Shown here: piece by piece, positions 48,730 through 58,280 of the stretch
Layout of the letters: every line of letters begins with the position of its first letter
Position numbering within the stretch: position 1 is the first letter of the stretch
Assembly (NCBI RefSeq): GCF_036924595.1
Contig: NZ_JAZHRV010000001.1
Coordinates: 7,157,501 to 7,221,500, forward strand
Length of the DNA stretch: 64,000 nucleotides
Reading direction: 5' to 3'
Origin: Bradyrhizobium algeriense
GTDB taxonomy: Bacteria > Pseudomonadota > Alphaproteobacteria > Rhizobiales > Xanthobacteraceae
Position numbers and translations under genes: made by a program
The notes under the pieces: model-generated
The model's input: only the letters and a program-made list of their open reading frames with translations
What the model was told of the DNA's origin: nothing
The model's database searches: none

Positions 48730-49812
48730 GTGTCGATGATTGCAAGCGAGATTTTGGCGAAAGGCGTTGAGCGCGGAATTATCACGGCCGAACAGGCCGA
48801 ACGCCTGCGCGCGCTGGAAAATGCCGGCGAGCCGCCGGAATTGCCCGCCTCGCCCGACGACGAACAGCTTCGCTTCATCAGCGGCTTCAGCGACATCTTT
48901 GTCACCATTGGCCTTGCCATGTTCATTGGCGCGGTCGGCTATTTTGCCCTGTCATCCAGCGGGCCGGTTGGTATGTGGATAGCGGTCGCCGTTACAGCCT
49001 GGTTGCTCGCCGAATTCTTCACCCGGCTGCGGCGCATGGCGTTACCAAGCATCGTTCTCCTGATCGTATTTGCCTGGGCCGCTTTCGCCGCCAGCGCCGT
49101 CTTTCTCGGGGCGGGCGCCCGGCCATACAGCTTTCCGCTATCTGCATGGGGGCTTTCCGGACCTGGCGGGATCGAGCCAGCGACGTTGGCGAGCGCCGCA
49201 TTTATGACCGTGCTGCTGACGGCACTGCACTACTGGCGCTTTCGGGTGCCCATAACTATCGCGGCGGGGTGCGGCGCGTTGCTGCTCACGGTCATGGGAC
49301 TAGCTTATGGGCTTTTTCCGCAGCTACCGTACGGCGCGTACAGCGCCCTGACTTTCGTTTGCGGCCTCGCTATTTTTGGCTTGGCCATGCGGTTTGACAT
49401 GACGGATCCGGAACGGCTGACACGCCGAACCGATATTGCCTTCTGGCTACATCTGCTTGCTGCGCCGCTCATCGTACACTCGTTAATTGGTGGCGTGTTC
49501 GACGTGGGCGCGAAACTCGAACCCAAACCTGCTGTTGCCGTAGTGGCCGTGTTTCTGGCACTTAGCCTTGTCGCGGTCCTGATCGACCGCCGCGCTCTGC
49601 TGGTATCCGGCCTCGCCTATGCAGGAGGTGCCTTCTGGGCTCTGATCCGCCAGGCGGGCCTTTCCGACATAACGACCCCGCTCACAATCCTGACCCTCGG
49701 TGCTTTCGTGCTGTTGCTCAGCGCCGGATGGAAGCCACTTCGGGCCGGGATATTGAAATTGGCACCATCGACGCTCACGCGTCGCCTCCCGCAACCAACC
49801 CTATCCGTGTAA
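48730..49812 (+). CDS. Polytopic membrane protein (DUF2157-like), unknown function
   Basis: This 360-residue protein has a short N-terminal soluble helix ([20 protein letters not shown]) like DUF2157 proteins, then about ten hydrophobic helices ([20 protein letters not shown] through [17 protein letters not shown]). The start may be GTG 48730 (AGAGG four bases upstream) or ATG 48736. It lies 61 bp after DUF2585 and 10 bp before hslU. This gene is probably a lineage-specific insertion in the hslV-hslU run. Confidence 0.75.
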   Translation: MSMIASEILAKGVERGIITAEQAERLRALENAGEPPELPASPDDEQLRFISGFSDIFVTIGLAMFIGAVGYFALSSSGPVGMWIAVAVTAWLLAEFFTRLRRMALPSIVLLIVFAWAAFAASAVFLGAGARPYSFPLSAWGLSGPGGIEPATLASAAFMTVLLTALHYWRFRVPITIAAGCGALLLTVMGLAYGLFPQLPYGAYSALTFVCGLAIFGLAMRFDMTDPERLTRRTDIAFWLHLLAAPLIVHSLIGGVFDVGAKLEPKPAVAVVAVFLALSLVAVLIDRRALLVSGLAYAGGAFWALIRQAGLSDITTPLTILTLGAFVLLLSAGWKPLRAGILKLAPSTLTRRLPQPTLSV

Positions 49813-49822
49813 GAATGTACGT

Positions 49823-51124
49823 ATGACCGACTTTTCTCCCCGTGAAATCGTCTCCGAACTCGACCGCTTCATTGTCGGCCAGGCCGACGCCAAGCGCGCG
49901 GTATCGATCGCGCTGCGTAACCGCTGGCGGCGGCTGCAGCTCACCGGCAGCTTGCGCGAAGAGGTGCTGCCGAAAAACATCCTGATGATCGGGCCGACCG
50001 GCGTCGGCAAGACCGAGATCGCGCGGCGGCTGGCGAAGCTGGCCAACGCGCCCTTCATCAAGGTCGAGGCCACCAAGTTCACCGAGGTCGGCTATGTCGG
50101 CCGCGACGTCGAGCAGATCATCCGCGACCTCGTCGAGGTCGCGATCGTGCAGGTCCGCGAGCGCAAGCGCAAGGACGTGCAGGCCCGCGCGCAGCAAGCC
50201 GCCGAAGAACGCGTGCTGGATGCGCTGGTCGGACCGGCGTCGAGCCCCGGCACCCGCGATTCCTTCCGCAGGAAGCTGCGCGCCGGCGAGCTTAACGACA
50301 AGGAAATCGAGATCGAGACGCAATCCTCCGGCGGCATGCCGATGTTCGAGATCCCGGGAATGCCGGGCGCGCAGATGGGCGCGATTTCGATCGGCGATAT
50401 CTTCGGAAAGATGGGCGGGCGAACCAAGACCCGCCGCCTGACGGTCGAAAGCTCGCACGAGATTCTCGTCAACGAGGAATCCGACAAATTGCTGGACAGC
50501 GATCAGCTGGTACTGGAAGCCATCAACGCGGTCGAGAACAACGGCATCGTGTTTCTCGACGAGATCGACAAGATCTGCGTGCGCGACGGCCGTACTGGCG
50601 GCGACGTTTCGCGCGAGGGCGTGCAGCGCGACCTGTTGCCGCTGATCGAAGGCACCACGGTCTCGACCAAGCACGGCGCGGTCAAGACCGACCACGTCCT
50701 GTTCATCGCCTCCGGCGCGTTCCATATCTCAAAGCCCTCGGACCTGTTGCCGGAATTGCAGGGGCGGCTACCGATCCGCGTCGAGCTGGAAGCGCTGACA
50801 CGCGACGACATGCGCCGCATCCTGACCGAGCCGGAGGCCTCGCTGATCAAGCAATATGTCGCGCTGCTGCAGACCGAAGGCGTCACGCTCGACATCACCG
50901 ACAGCGCCATCGACGCGCTGGCGGATATCGCGGTCGCCGTCAATTCGACGGTGGAGAATATCGGCGCGCGGCGGCTGCAGACGGTGATGGAGCGGGTGCT
51001 CGACGAGATTTCATTCGCCGCGCCGGACCGGCATGGCGAGACCATCAAGGTCGACGCCGATTACGTGCAGAAGCACGTCGGCGACCTCGCCAAGAACGCC
51101 GATTTGAGCCGGTTTATTTTGTAG
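49823..51124 (+). CDS. hslU: ATP-dependent protease ATPase subunit HslU
   Basis: This AAA+ unfoldase feeds substrates to HslV. The start [20 protein letters not shown] is canonical. Walker A is [17 protein letters not shown], Walker B is [14 protein letters not shown], and the sensor and pore segments are intact. The C-terminal tail DLSRFIL, which docks into HslV, is present. The length is 433 residues. A repeat element follows the stop. Confidence 0.98.
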   Translation: MTDFSPREIVSELDRFIVGQADAKRAVSIALRNRWRRLQLTGSLREEVLPKNILMIGPTGVGKTEIARRLAKLANAPFIKVEATKFTEVGYVGRDVEQIIRDLVEVAIVQVRERKRKDVQARAQQAAEERVLDALVGPASSPGTRDSFRRKLRAGELNDKEIEIETQSSGGMPMFEIPGMPGAQMGAISIGDIFGKMGGRTKTRRLTVESSHEILVNEESDKLLDSDQLVLEAINAVENNGIVFLDEIDKICVRDGRTGGDVSREGVQRDLLPLIEGTTVSTKHGAVKTDHVLFIASGAFHISKPSDLLPELQGRLPIRVELEALTRDDMRRILTEPEASLIKQYVALLQTEGVTLDITDSAIDALADIAVAVNSTVENIGARRLQTVMERVLDEISFAAPDRHGETIKVDADYVQKHVGDLAKNADLSRFIL

Positions 51125-51130
51125 GCATTT

Positions 51131-51220
51131 CGTGGCCCGGATGGAGCGCAGCGCAAATCCGGGGCCTTGCGCAAGTGGATTCACCGTTCCCGGATTGCGC
51201 TGCGCTCCATCCGGGCTACG
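51131..51220. repeat. Inverted-repeat element (CGTAGCCCGGAT type), copy 2
   Basis: This is the same family as 26582-26672: outer arms CGTGGCCCGGATGGAGCGCA and TGCGCTCCATCCGGGCTACG. It lies seven bases after the hslU stop and may terminate hslVU transcription. Confidence 0.88.
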
Positions 51221-51333
51221 CGCTCACAACCACAAATCTTCATTGTGCGCTCTCGCTGGGGCCGCTATCCCGTCTGTGACGCCGGCCTGTGGTTATGGGT
51301 CCCGGCTCGCGCTATCGCTTGGCCGGAACGACG

Positions 51334-52461
51334 ATGAACCTGAATTTGCGGCTATGGGAAAACCCCTGGCGCTTGATGCTTGCCGTCAATGCCGCCGTGC
51401 TGATCGGGGTCTTCTGGCACAAGATCACGCTGCCGCCTTACGTCCCCTACATCCATCTGCTGGTCGATTATCATTTCGGCTTCACCAAGCGCGCCCTGAT
51501 CGGCGCGATCGTCTCGCTGTTCACGACCAAGGTGCCGGTGTGGCTGGTGTTTGCGCTCAGCGGCACGGTGTGGCTGGTGACGGCAGGGCTGTTCGTTCAG
51601 TTATTCCGCCGAACGTTTGGTTTTGATCAAAAGCATTTGCCGCTGTTCATGTTCATGGCGGGCTCGCCGTTTTTCCTGAAGAATTTTATGCACACGCTCG
51701 GGCACTTCGACATCTACGGATGCCTGCTTGCGATCTGTCTGCTGCTGGTTCCGGCACGTTCGCTTGCCTATGTGTTGCTTGCCGCGGCGTTTTCGATCGT
51801 GCTTGTTCTGATCCATCACATTCATCTGCTGATGTATGTACCGACGATCGCCGCCATCGTGGCGTTGCGTCATTACCTCGTGCAGGGCGTGAGCCGACAG
51901 AACGCCGCTGTTGGCATGGCATCGCTCGCGGCCATAGGCCTGCTCTTCATCGCCGCGCAATTCTACGGCACGATGGCGGTACCGGAGGCGGAGTTCGTCG
52001 CCTATCTGCAGAGCCGGATGGCCGACCCATCGCAAACCAAGCTGCTGAGCTTTGGCTATATCTGGTACCAGCCACTCTCGAAGGAAGTTCTGGATACCTG
52101 GCAGCGGCTGCCGCACAACCTCCTCGGCATTCCCGTATTTGCGCTCCTGATCTGGCTGCACACGCCGCTCTGTCGATATTTCGTCAATCTGATCGCAGCG
52201 TTATCAATAGAAGCACATCGCTGGATCGTCACGGCCGCAATCGTCGTCGTCAGCCTCGGCTATCTCATCATGTTCGCGATGATCTTCGATTACTCGAGGT
52301 GGATTTCGAACTGGGCGGTGTGCCTGTTCCTGATCCTGCACGCGGTGAAGACGCTGCCTTCAAAAGAAGTGCCGCCGATACCGGGCGATGACCGGAAGAC
52401 AATGGTGTTCGGCTGGATCGTGACGCTGATTCCGCGAGTCGGGATCGTGCGGCCGTTCTGA
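51334..52461 (+). CDS. Polytopic membrane protein of unknown function
   Basis: This 375-residue protein (from ATG 51334, MNLNLRLWENPWRLMLAVNA) has about nine hydrophobic helices and a short basic C-terminus. Segments such as HTLGHFDIYGCLLAICLLLVP and FDYSRWISNWAVCLFLIL carry scattered charged residues as in polysaccharide polymerase or glycosyltransferase membrane proteins. No signature is clear. ATG 51289 is an alternative start. It stands alone between the repeat and the Smr gene and looks like an accessory insertion. Confidence 0.7.
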   Translation: MNLNLRLWENPWRLMLAVNAAVLIGVFWHKITLPPYVPYIHLLVDYHFGFTKRALIGAIVSLFTTKVPVWLVFALSGTVWLVTAGLFVQLFRRTFGFDQKHLPLFMFMAGSPFFLKNFMHTLGHFDIYGCLLAICLLLVPARSLAYVLLAAAFSIVLVLIHHIHLLMYVPTIAAIVALRHYLVQGVSRQNAAVGMASLAAIGLLFIAAQFYGTMAVPEAEFVAYLQSRMADPSQTKLLSFGYIWYQPLSKEVLDTWQRLPHNLLGIPVFALLIWLHTPLCRYFVNLIAALSIEAHRWIVTAAIVVVSLGYLIMFAMIFDYSRWISNWAVCLFLILHAVKTLPSKEVPPIPGDDRKTMVFGWIVTLIPRVGIVRPF

Positions 52462-52470
52462 CAGGTCTAG

Positions 52471-53067
52471 CTAAGTTCTCGATCTCCGCACCCTGACGTA
52501 CAAGGCGCCCTCGCCGCCATGGCCGATATGGGCTTCCTCGAAGCCGACCACCAGCGAGCGGAATTCCGGCAGGCCGAGCCATAGCGGCACCTGGCGGCGG
52601 AGCACGCCGCGCTCGGATTCGGCGCCGATCTTGCCCTTGCCGGTGATGATGAGCACGAAGGTCAGCCCGTCATGATGGGCGCGCTGCAGGAAGCCGAACA
52701 GCGCGCGATGCGCCCTCGTCTGCGTCATGCCATGCAGGTCGAGCCGGGCGTCGATCTCCTTCCGCCCGCGCGACAGATGCGACCGCTCCCGGCGGCCGAT
52801 CGGCGCCAATGGCGGCGGTTCCGGCTTTGAAGGAGCAACGATTCGTGCCGGGGCGACGTGCCTCGGCGAAGCGGCGGGTTTCGGCGCGACTTTGCTATCG
52901 GCTTCGGTCGAGGCGGCCGGCGGCTTCGAAGGGCGGTGCCGTTTGCGCAACGGCTTGACCTGCTTGGCGACGCTCTCCCACAGCGCGCGGTCCTCTTCGC
53001 TCAGGCCGCGCTTGCGTCGCGGCGGCTCCGGCAAGTCGGGAATCAAACTCGACGGCCGGCGTTTCAT
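52471..53067 (-). CDS. Smr domain protein
   Basis: This 198-residue protein has an N-terminal basic, proline-rich part and a C-terminal Smr (MutS2-related) nuclease-like domain. The domain landmarks are EIDARLDLHGMTQTRAHRAL (D-L-H-G) and IITGKGKIG (T-G-K-G). Such stand-alone Smr proteins cut nicked or branched DNA or RNA in vitro; the in vivo role is unknown. Its ATG overlaps the mltA stop by 4 bp (ATGA). In Agrobacterium the same order (tim44, mltA, smr) leads towards gyrB. Confidence 0.9.
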   Translation of the reverse strand: MKRRPSSLIPDLPEPPRRKRGLSEEDRALWESVAKQVKPLRKRHRPSKPPAASTEADSKVAPKPAASPRHVAPARIVAPSKPEPPPLAPIGRRERSHLSRGRKEIDARLDLHGMTQTRAHRALFGFLQRAHHDGLTFVLIITGKGKIGAESERGVLRRQVPLWLGLPEFRSLVVGFEEAHIGHGGEGALYVRVRRSRT

Positions 53068-54653
53068 CGACGATGGCGATATCGGCGCAAATGACGCTGA
53101 TGCGGCTTTACGGAGGCCGCTTCAAGCTTCGGCCGCGGCTCGGGCAGCGGCACCGGCTTTGTCACGGCAGCCTGCACGGCCGGGATTTGCGAAGGCGCCA
53201 CTGCCGGTGTCGGCGGTGCTGCGTGAGCCGCGGGCCTGGCGGTGGTCGCCGCGGTCACCTCGGGCGGCTTCGCAGCGTTCTTCTGGTCCTTCGGCGGATC
53301 GGTTTGCGGGAACAATTTAGCGATCGTCTCCGACGGCCGCTGGTCGGGCACCGGCATCTTGCGGCCGCGCGCCACCGGATCGAGGCTCTTCGGCACCAGG
53401 ATGACGAAGCGCGCATTGTGGCGGAGACGGCCGGCAACCTTGCCGGCGTCGAGACCGGCGCCGAAATAGAGATCGGCGCGCGCCGGACCGACGATGGCCG
53501 AGCCGGTGTCCTGCGCAATCATCAGGCGGCGGAACGGTGTCTTCGATTGCTCCGTTTCGATCGGCAGCTCGCCTTCGATGAAGAACGGCGTGCCATAGAC
53601 ATGCAGCGACTTGTCGACCGCGATCGACCGCCCCGGCGTCAACGGCACGCCCTGGGCGCCGACCGCTTCGTCCTTGTCGGAAAGCTGCACCTCGCGGAAG
53701 AAGACGTAGGACTTGTTCTGCCGCCGCAGCTCGTCGGCCTCATTGGGGTTCTGCTCCATCCACTCCCGGATCTTCTGCATCGACATCTGATCCTTGGGGA
53801 TGATGTTGCGCTCGATCAGGATGCGGCCGACCGCGGTATAGGGATAGCCATTATGGGCATCGTAATTGATCCGAACGGTCGAGCCGTCGTCGAGGCTGAC
53901 CCGCGCCGAACCCTGGATCTGCGAGAACAGCAGGTCGGTCTGTTCCTTCAGAAAGCAGATTTCGAGGCCGCGGCCTTCAATCGCGCCGTCCTCGATCTCA
54001 GCCCGATCGTAATAGGGCACCAGCTTGCGGCGGCCGATCTTGCGGAACACCTGGCCCTTGTTCGGCAAGCCGGCCGAGCTCTGTGTGGTGCCGCGGACGA
54101 ACAGATTGGACGGCCGGCGATAGACCGGCACCTTGTAGACCTCGTTCTCCGTCCGCGAGCCGTCGACGATGGGCTCGTAATAGCCGGTGACAAAACCCTC
54201 GCCTTCGCCAAGCCGCGAAATGCGCAAGGGGAGAAAATGATCCTCGAAGAAAGCTTTTGCCTTCAGTCCGTCGGACAGTTCCAGGCCTCTCGCGACGAGG
54301 CAGGGATCGCGCAGCGAAGTGCCGAGCGCCTTCGGATCGGCCGGCGGCGTTCGTTGCGCCGATATCGGCCTGCAGCTCACCCGAAACGCCTTGTAGGCGG
54401 CGAGATGATCGTCCTCGCTCCAGCCCGCGATCCCGGACCATGCGACCGGCGCATACTGACCGCCGCTGATCTGAAACGGCAATTCAAGTGGCGGATATGG
54501 CAGGTGACGGACGGACGGCGGATGCGAAGGCTTTTGCGAACGCGCATGACGTGCCGCAAGGGCATCCACCGGAGCCAGCGAACACGCCAAAGCGATCACG
54601 CCAAACGCGAGCCTCGCAAGGCGTCGCGTCTCAGGCCGCGCTTCCAGTGCCAA
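53064..54653 (-). CDS. mltA: Membrane-bound lytic murein transglycosylase A
   Basis: This peptidoglycan lyase produces anhydromuropeptides. The MltA domain is recognisable in FVTGYYEPIVDGSRTENEVY, RISAQR and DGSTVRINYDAHNGYPYTAVGRILIE. The 3D-like catalytic region is LMIAQDTGSAIVGPARADLYFGAG. A signal peptide (LARLAFGVIALACSLAPVDA) precedes it, without a lipobox cysteine. The C-terminal 90 residues are a Pro/Ala-rich extension not usual for the family. The start is uncertain: TTG 54653 (GGAAG upstream) gives a clean signal peptide, and ATGs at 54707/54746 would overlap tim44 more deeply. Confidence 0.88.
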   Translation of the reverse strand: MALEARPETRRLARLAFGVIALACSLAPVDALAARHARSQKPSHPPSVRHLPYPPLELPFQISGGQYAPVAWSGIAGWSEDDHLAAYKAFRVSCRPISAQRTPPADPKALGTSLRDPCLVARGLELSDGLKAKAFFEDHFLPLRISRLGEGEGFVTGYYEPIVDGSRTENEVYKVPVYRRPSNLFVRGTTQSSAGLPNKGQVFRKIGRRKLVPYYDRAEIEDGAIEGRGLEICFLKEQTDLLFSQIQGSARVSLDDGSTVRINYDAHNGYPYTAVGRILIERNIIPKDQMSMQKIREWMEQNPNEADELRRQNKSYVFFREVQLSDKDEAVGAQGVPLTPGRSIAVDKSLHVYGTPFFIEGELPIETEQSKTPFRRLMIAQDTGSAIVGPARADLYFGAGLDAGKVAGRLRHNARFVILVPKSLDPVARGRKMPVPDQRPSETIAKLFPQTDPPKDQKNAAKPPEVTAATTARPAAHAAPPTPAVAPSQIPAVQAAVTKPVPLPEPRPKLEAASVKPHQRHLRRYRHRR

Positions 54654-55332
54654 CCAGCTTCCAGTTCGGATCGCGAGAGCTCGTGTCGCGGGCGAATGTC
54701 CAGACATCGGTGATATCGGCGACCTTATCGGGATTGCCATCGACAATGGCGCCGGTCCTGTCGCGGGTGACCGAGATCATCTGCGACACGAAACGAACAG
54801 TCAGCTGCGCCGCGCGGTCGCGGGCTTCCGCACCCACCAGCTCGGCCTTGTCGATCGAAACAAACCGCGTTTCGGTTTTCTGCTCGTGCTTCTCGCGATC
54901 CTTGATCACGGCCTCGAAGCTCTCATAGACCTCGCTAGACAGGAGATCCTTCAGCGCGCGGCGGTCGCCATTGGCGAAGGCCAGCACGATCATCTCGTAG
55001 GCGCCGCGGGCGCCGGAGATGAAGTGCCTGGGATCGAACGAGGAGTCCTGGGCGGTAATGGCGTCGAGGCCTGCGGCAAGCGGCGTGCCCGGCTCGGCAA
55101 TGCCTTTCCAGCGGTCGGCCGGCGCGACATCGGCGCTCGGCGCCAGCGGCGCCTGATCGATCACCGCACCTGGTATCGGGACGGCGTTATTGTCCTGCGT
55201 TCGCTGCACGACGTTGGGCGCGGCGCGATCATAAGGCGGCCGTTCGCTTCCGGTGCGCTGTCCGAGGACGCTGCGCAGGCGCAGGAAGATAAAGACCGCC
55301 AGCGCCAGGAAGATGATGGTGTAAATATCCAC
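54631..55332 (-). CDS. Tim44/TimA domain inner-membrane protein
   Basis: This protein has a single N-terminal membrane helix (IYTIIFLALAVFIFLRLRSV) and a C-terminal Tim44-like domain (KGIAEPGTPLAAGLDAI, later FALVSQMISVTRDR-type strands). GTG at 55332 (MDIYTIIFLALAV) is the usual family start; a longer reading to 55365 exists. The 233-residue alphaproteobacterial homologue of mitochondrial Tim44 (TimA) has an unsettled role in membrane assembly. It is upstream of mltA and divergent from secB. Confidence 0.88.
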   Translation of the reverse strand: MDIYTIIFLALAVFIFLRLRSVLGQRTGSERPPYDRAAPNVVQRTQDNNAVPIPGAVIDQAPLAPSADVAPADRWKGIAEPGTPLAAGLDAITAQDSSFDPRHFISGARGAYEMIVLAFANGDRRALKDLLSSEVYESFEAVIKDREKHEQKTETRFVSIDKAELVGAEARDRAAQLTVRFVSQMISVTRDRTGAIVDGNPDKVADITDVWTFARDTSSRDPNWKLVGTGSAA

Positions 55333-55782
55333 GTCGTATTCGCTTTCTGGTTCTAACGCCGGCAACGGGCCCGGCGGTCGAGCGTTCCCTGGTGAGAAGC
55401 TCTCTTACGAGTTTTCCCTGAGAACGGCAGAGATTGCATCACCGATTGAGACTGCAGCATGTAGGCATGAAACTACGCCCGGCCAATGGCGCGTTTTGGC
55501 GCGGGTGAATTGTAGCGCGTTTGGAGGCGAGGGGGAACCCGATCGTGTCCGGAAATCACGCATATTCAATTATTTAGGGCACGTATTGGGCGGCCGGCAG
55601 GACCGTATTAGGGCATATCCGCCACATTTCGCGGCTCTCACGGGTCCGCCGCCGGCCCGTCATCCTTGTGGAACGAGGCGGGGCTATGATAGCCACTCGC
55701 GCGGAAAAGGCATTCCCACCCCATCGAGCGAAATTCAGACGACAACCGGTCTCCGCTCGGCAGCGCTTCAGGAGAAAGTTTC
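55333..55782. other. Divergent gap tim44/secB
   Basis: This 450-bp stretch lies without a supported gene between divergent starts. It contains the direct near-repeat GGCGCGTTTTGGCGCGGG (55486-55503) and an AT-richer patch (CATATTCAATTATTTAGGGC, 55560-55579), probably promoter material for secB. In Agrobacterium-type gene order an fxsA gene is found here; none is seen. A 96-codon open frame (55496-55786) has no family resemblance. Confidence 0.45.
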
Positions 55783-56271
55783 ATGACCAACGGTAATGGC
55801 GCGCCCCAAGAGCAGGCCCCTCCCCAGCTCAACGTGCTGGCGCAATACACCAAGGACCTGTCGTTCGAGAATCCGAACGCGCCCTCCTCCCTGGCGCCGC
55901 AGCAGCAGCAGCCGGCGATCAACATCCAGATCAACGTTTCCGCGAACAATCTCTCGGAAAGCGAGTTCGAAGTGACGCTTTCGATCGAGGGCAAAGCTGA
56001 AAACGCCGGAAAGGTGATGTTCAGCTTCGAACTCGCCTATGCCGGCGTGTTCCGCATCGTCAATGTGCCGAAGGAGAACCTGCATCCGCTGGTCATGATC
56101 GAATGCCCGCGATTGCTGTTCCCGTTCGCCCGCGAGATCATTGCCACCGCGGTCCGCGATGGCGGTTTCCCGCCGCTGATGCTCGATCCCGTCGATTTCG
56201 TCGGCCTGTACCGCCAGAACATGGAGCGGCAGGCTGCCGCCCAGGCTGCTTCCGGCGCAAAGCCAAGCTAA
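55783..56271 (+). CDS. secB: Protein-export chaperone SecB
   Basis: This tetrameric chaperone holds preproteins unfolded for SecA. The segments [27 protein letters not shown] and [56 protein letters not shown] are characteristic. The N-terminus carries a short Pro/Gln-rich extension. The length is 162 residues. It converges with dnaQ across a shared terminator hairpin. Confidence 0.97.
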   Translation: MTNGNGAPQEQAPPQLNVLAQYTKDLSFENPNAPSSLAPQQQQPAINIQINVSANNLSESEFEVTLSIEGKAENAGKVMFSFELAYAGVFRIVNVPKENLHPLVMIECPRLLFPFAREIIATAVRDGGFPPLMLDPVDFVGLYRQNMERQAAAQAASGAKPS

Positions 56272-56286
56272 AGCCGCATTCGAGCA

Positions 56287-56311
56287 GTCTAGCGGCCAAA
56301 AGCCGCTAGAC
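56287..56311. terminator. Bidirectional terminator secB/dnaQ
   Basis: GTCTAGCGGC (56287-56296) and GCCGCTAGAC (56302-56311) form a perfect 10-bp stem with a 5-base loop. The hairpin takes in the dnaQ stop codon (56306-56308) and lies 16 bp after the secB stop. Neither side has a strong U-tract. Confidence 0.65.
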
Positions 56312-57007
56312 CGCTGCCGGCAGAAAATCATTCCAGATCGGTTTGTCGCCCAAAGTGGCGATGAATGCGCGATGGGCCTCGCGGTCGGCGTCGGTGATTC
56401 GCGGCGCCAGTGGCACCTCGCGCTGCCGGCGCGGCGTTTCGCCGGGTCCGCTGCTCATCGTGACGCGGGTTTCCGACGCCAGGATCAGTTGCGACTGCCG
56501 CGCCCCGATCAGGTCGATATAGACTTCGGCCAACAGCTCGGCGTCGAGCAGCGCGCCGTGCTTGGTGCGGCGGGAATTGTCGATCGCATAACGCGAGCAG
56601 AGATCGTCCAGCCGGTTCGACACGCCCGGATGCTTGCGGCGAGCCAGCAACAGCGTATCGACCAGGCGATCGCGCGAAACCGGCTGCCGCTTGATGCGGT
56701 CGAGCTCGGCGTTGATGAAGCTGATGTCGAACGAGGCGTTGTGAATCACCAGCGGCGCGTCGCCGATGAATTCCAGGAACTCCTCGACCACCTCCGTGAA
56801 CAGCGGCTTGCTGGAAAGGAACTCGCTGGACAGGCCATGCACGGCAAACGCTTCCGCCGGCATGTCGCGCTCGGGATTGATATAGCGGTGGAAGGTCTGG
56901 CCCGTCGGCATGCGGTTATAGATTTCGATGCAGCCGATTTCGACCAGCCGATCACCGCGTAGCGGGTCGAGGCCAGTGGTTTCGGTATCGAGAACGATTT
57001 CGCGCAT
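56306..57007 (-). CDS. dnaQ: DNA polymerase III epsilon subunit (proofreading exonuclease)
   Basis: This is the 3'-5' exonuclease of the replicative polymerase. The DEDDh motifs are present: EIVLDTETTGLDPLRGD (Exo I), HNASFDISFINAELDR (Exo II) and KHGALLDAELLAEVY (Exo III with the catalytic histidine). The 233-residue length is typical. A C-terminal polymerase-binding tail (RITDADREAHRAFIATLGDK) is conserved in alphaproteobacteria. It lies 27 bp after coaE on the same strand. Confidence 0.97.
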   Translation of the reverse strand: MREIVLDTETTGLDPLRGDRLVEIGCIEIYNRMPTGQTFHRYINPERDMPAEAFAVHGLSSEFLSSKPLFTEVVEEFLEFIGDAPLVIHNASFDISFINAELDRIKRQPVSRDRLVDTLLLARRKHPGVSNRLDDLCSRYAIDNSRRTKHGALLDAELLAEVYIDLIGARQSQLILASETRVTMSSGPGETPRRQREVPLAPRITDADREAHRAFIATLGDKPIWNDFLPAAV

Positions 57008-57034
57008 GGATTTCAGGGACCGGAGCTTGGCGAA

Positions 57035-57634
57035 TCAGGCTCGCCGCTGCGGCATCTTAACGACCTCGGCCAGAATGTCGCGGATTGCCGTGCGCACCGG
57101 GTCCAGTCCGTGCGACGTATCCACCACGAAATCCGCGCGCTTGCGCTTTTCAGCATCGGGCAATTGCCGCGCCAGAATGCCGTCGAGCGCCTCTGACGTC
57201 ATGGTGCCGCGCGCCAGTATCCGCTCGCGCTGCGTCGCCGGATCGGTTGAGACCACAACGACAGCATCGACGCGTTTCTCGCCGCCGGTTTCGAACAATA
57301 GCGGGATATCCATCACCACGACGGGTGCGCCGGAGGCCTCGGCTTCATCGAGGAATTTCTTGCGGGAGGCGCCGAGCATCGGGTGAACGATCTGCTCTAG
57401 CTGTTTGATCGCCGCCTGATCATGCACCACCTTGGCGGAAAGCTTGGCGCGATCGACCTTGCCATTCACGGTCGTGCCGGGAAATGCCGCCTCGATTGCC
57501 GGTGCCGCCTCGCCTTCATAGATTTTGTGAACGGCCGCATCGGCGTCGTAAACTGGCACGCCCGCCTCGGCGAACAGCTTTGCGGTGGTGGATTTTCCCA
57601 TCCCGATCGAGCCGGTCAAACCGAGAATGCGCAT
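57035..57634 (-). CDS. coaE: Dephospho-CoA kinase
   Basis: This is the last step of coenzyme A synthesis. The P-loop is [21 protein letters not shown]. The lid and CoA region includes [25 protein letters not shown] and [23 protein letters not shown]. The length of 199 residues is normal. It lies 27 bp after maf. In the corresponding cluster of other alphaproteobacteria aroE stands between maf and coaE; here it is absent. Confidence 0.97.
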   Translation of the reverse strand: MRILGLTGSIGMGKSTTAKLFAEAGVPVYDADAAVHKIYEGEAAPAIEAAFPGTTVNGKVDRAKLSAKVVHDQAAIKQLEQIVHPMLGASRKKFLDEAEASGAPVVVMDIPLLFETGGEKRVDAVVVVSTDPATQRERILARGTMTSEALDGILARQLPDAEKRKRADFVVDTSHGLDPVRTAIRDILAEVVKMPQRRA

Positions 57635-57661
57635 CAGATCGCCGTTTCCAAAGAGATGATT

Positions 57662-58270
57662 CTAGACATTGAGCAGTCCCTCGCCGCGCAGGAACGCCAG
57701 CAATGGCAGCAGCGGCAGGCCGAGGATCGTAAAATGGTCGCCCTCGATGCGCTCGAACAGATGCACGCCCAGCCCTTCGAGCTGATAGGCGCCGACGCTG
57801 GATGTCACAGCTTCGCCAGCCTCGTCCAGATACGCTCTGATCTCCGACCCGGTCAGAGCGCGCATGGTCAGGCGTGCGACCGAAACTTCGGAAAACAGTA
57901 TCTTGCCGTCGCGGGCAACCGCAACGGCAGAATGCAGTTCGTGTGTTTGGCCGGCAAGCAGGCGCAATTGATCCGCGGCTTGCGCGCGGCCGGCCGGCTT
58001 GCTGAACAGGCGGTTTCCCAAAGCCAGCGTCTGATCGGCGCCGACGACATAACGGCCGGGATTTTTTGACGATACGAAGCACGCCTTCTCGCGCGCCAGC
58101 AGGCCCGCGATTTCACCCGGCGCGGAAAGTCCCGAATTGTTCTGGACGGATCGTTCGTCGATATCGGCGGGAACGGCCTCGAAGGGAATGCCGGCATTGC
58201 CGAGCAGCATGTGCCGCGCGCGGCTTTGCGACGCCAGGATCAATGGATCTTTTCCGCGCCAGATCGTCAT
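57662..58270 (-). CDS. maf: Maf-like nucleotide pyrophosphatase
   Basis: This small house-cleaning pyrophosphatase acts on modified nucleotides and was formerly described as a septum inhibitor. The start LILASQSRARHMLLGNAGIP and the segments YVVGADQTLALGNRLFSKP and SSVGAYQLEGLGVHLFERIEGDHFTILGLP carry the family's conserved S-R-R-type loop, the D-Q pair and the E-G pair. The length is 202 residues. It lies 10 bp after ppsR. Confidence 0.93.
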   Translation of the reverse strand: MTIWRGKDPLILASQSRARHMLLGNAGIPFEAVPADIDERSVQNNSGLSAPGEIAGLLAREKACFVSSKNPGRYVVGADQTLALGNRLFSKPAGRAQAADQLRLLAGQTHELHSAVAVARDGKILFSEVSVARLTMRALTGSEIRAYLDEAGEAVTSSVGAYQLEGLGVHLFERIEGDHFTILGLPLLPLLAFLRGEGLLNV

Positions 58271-58280
58271 CGTATCCGCG

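Noticed and set aside
55496..55786. 96-codon frame in the tim44/secB gap, considered as an fxsA remnant
   Set aside because: It has no hydrophobic helices as FxsA would require and overlaps the secB start.
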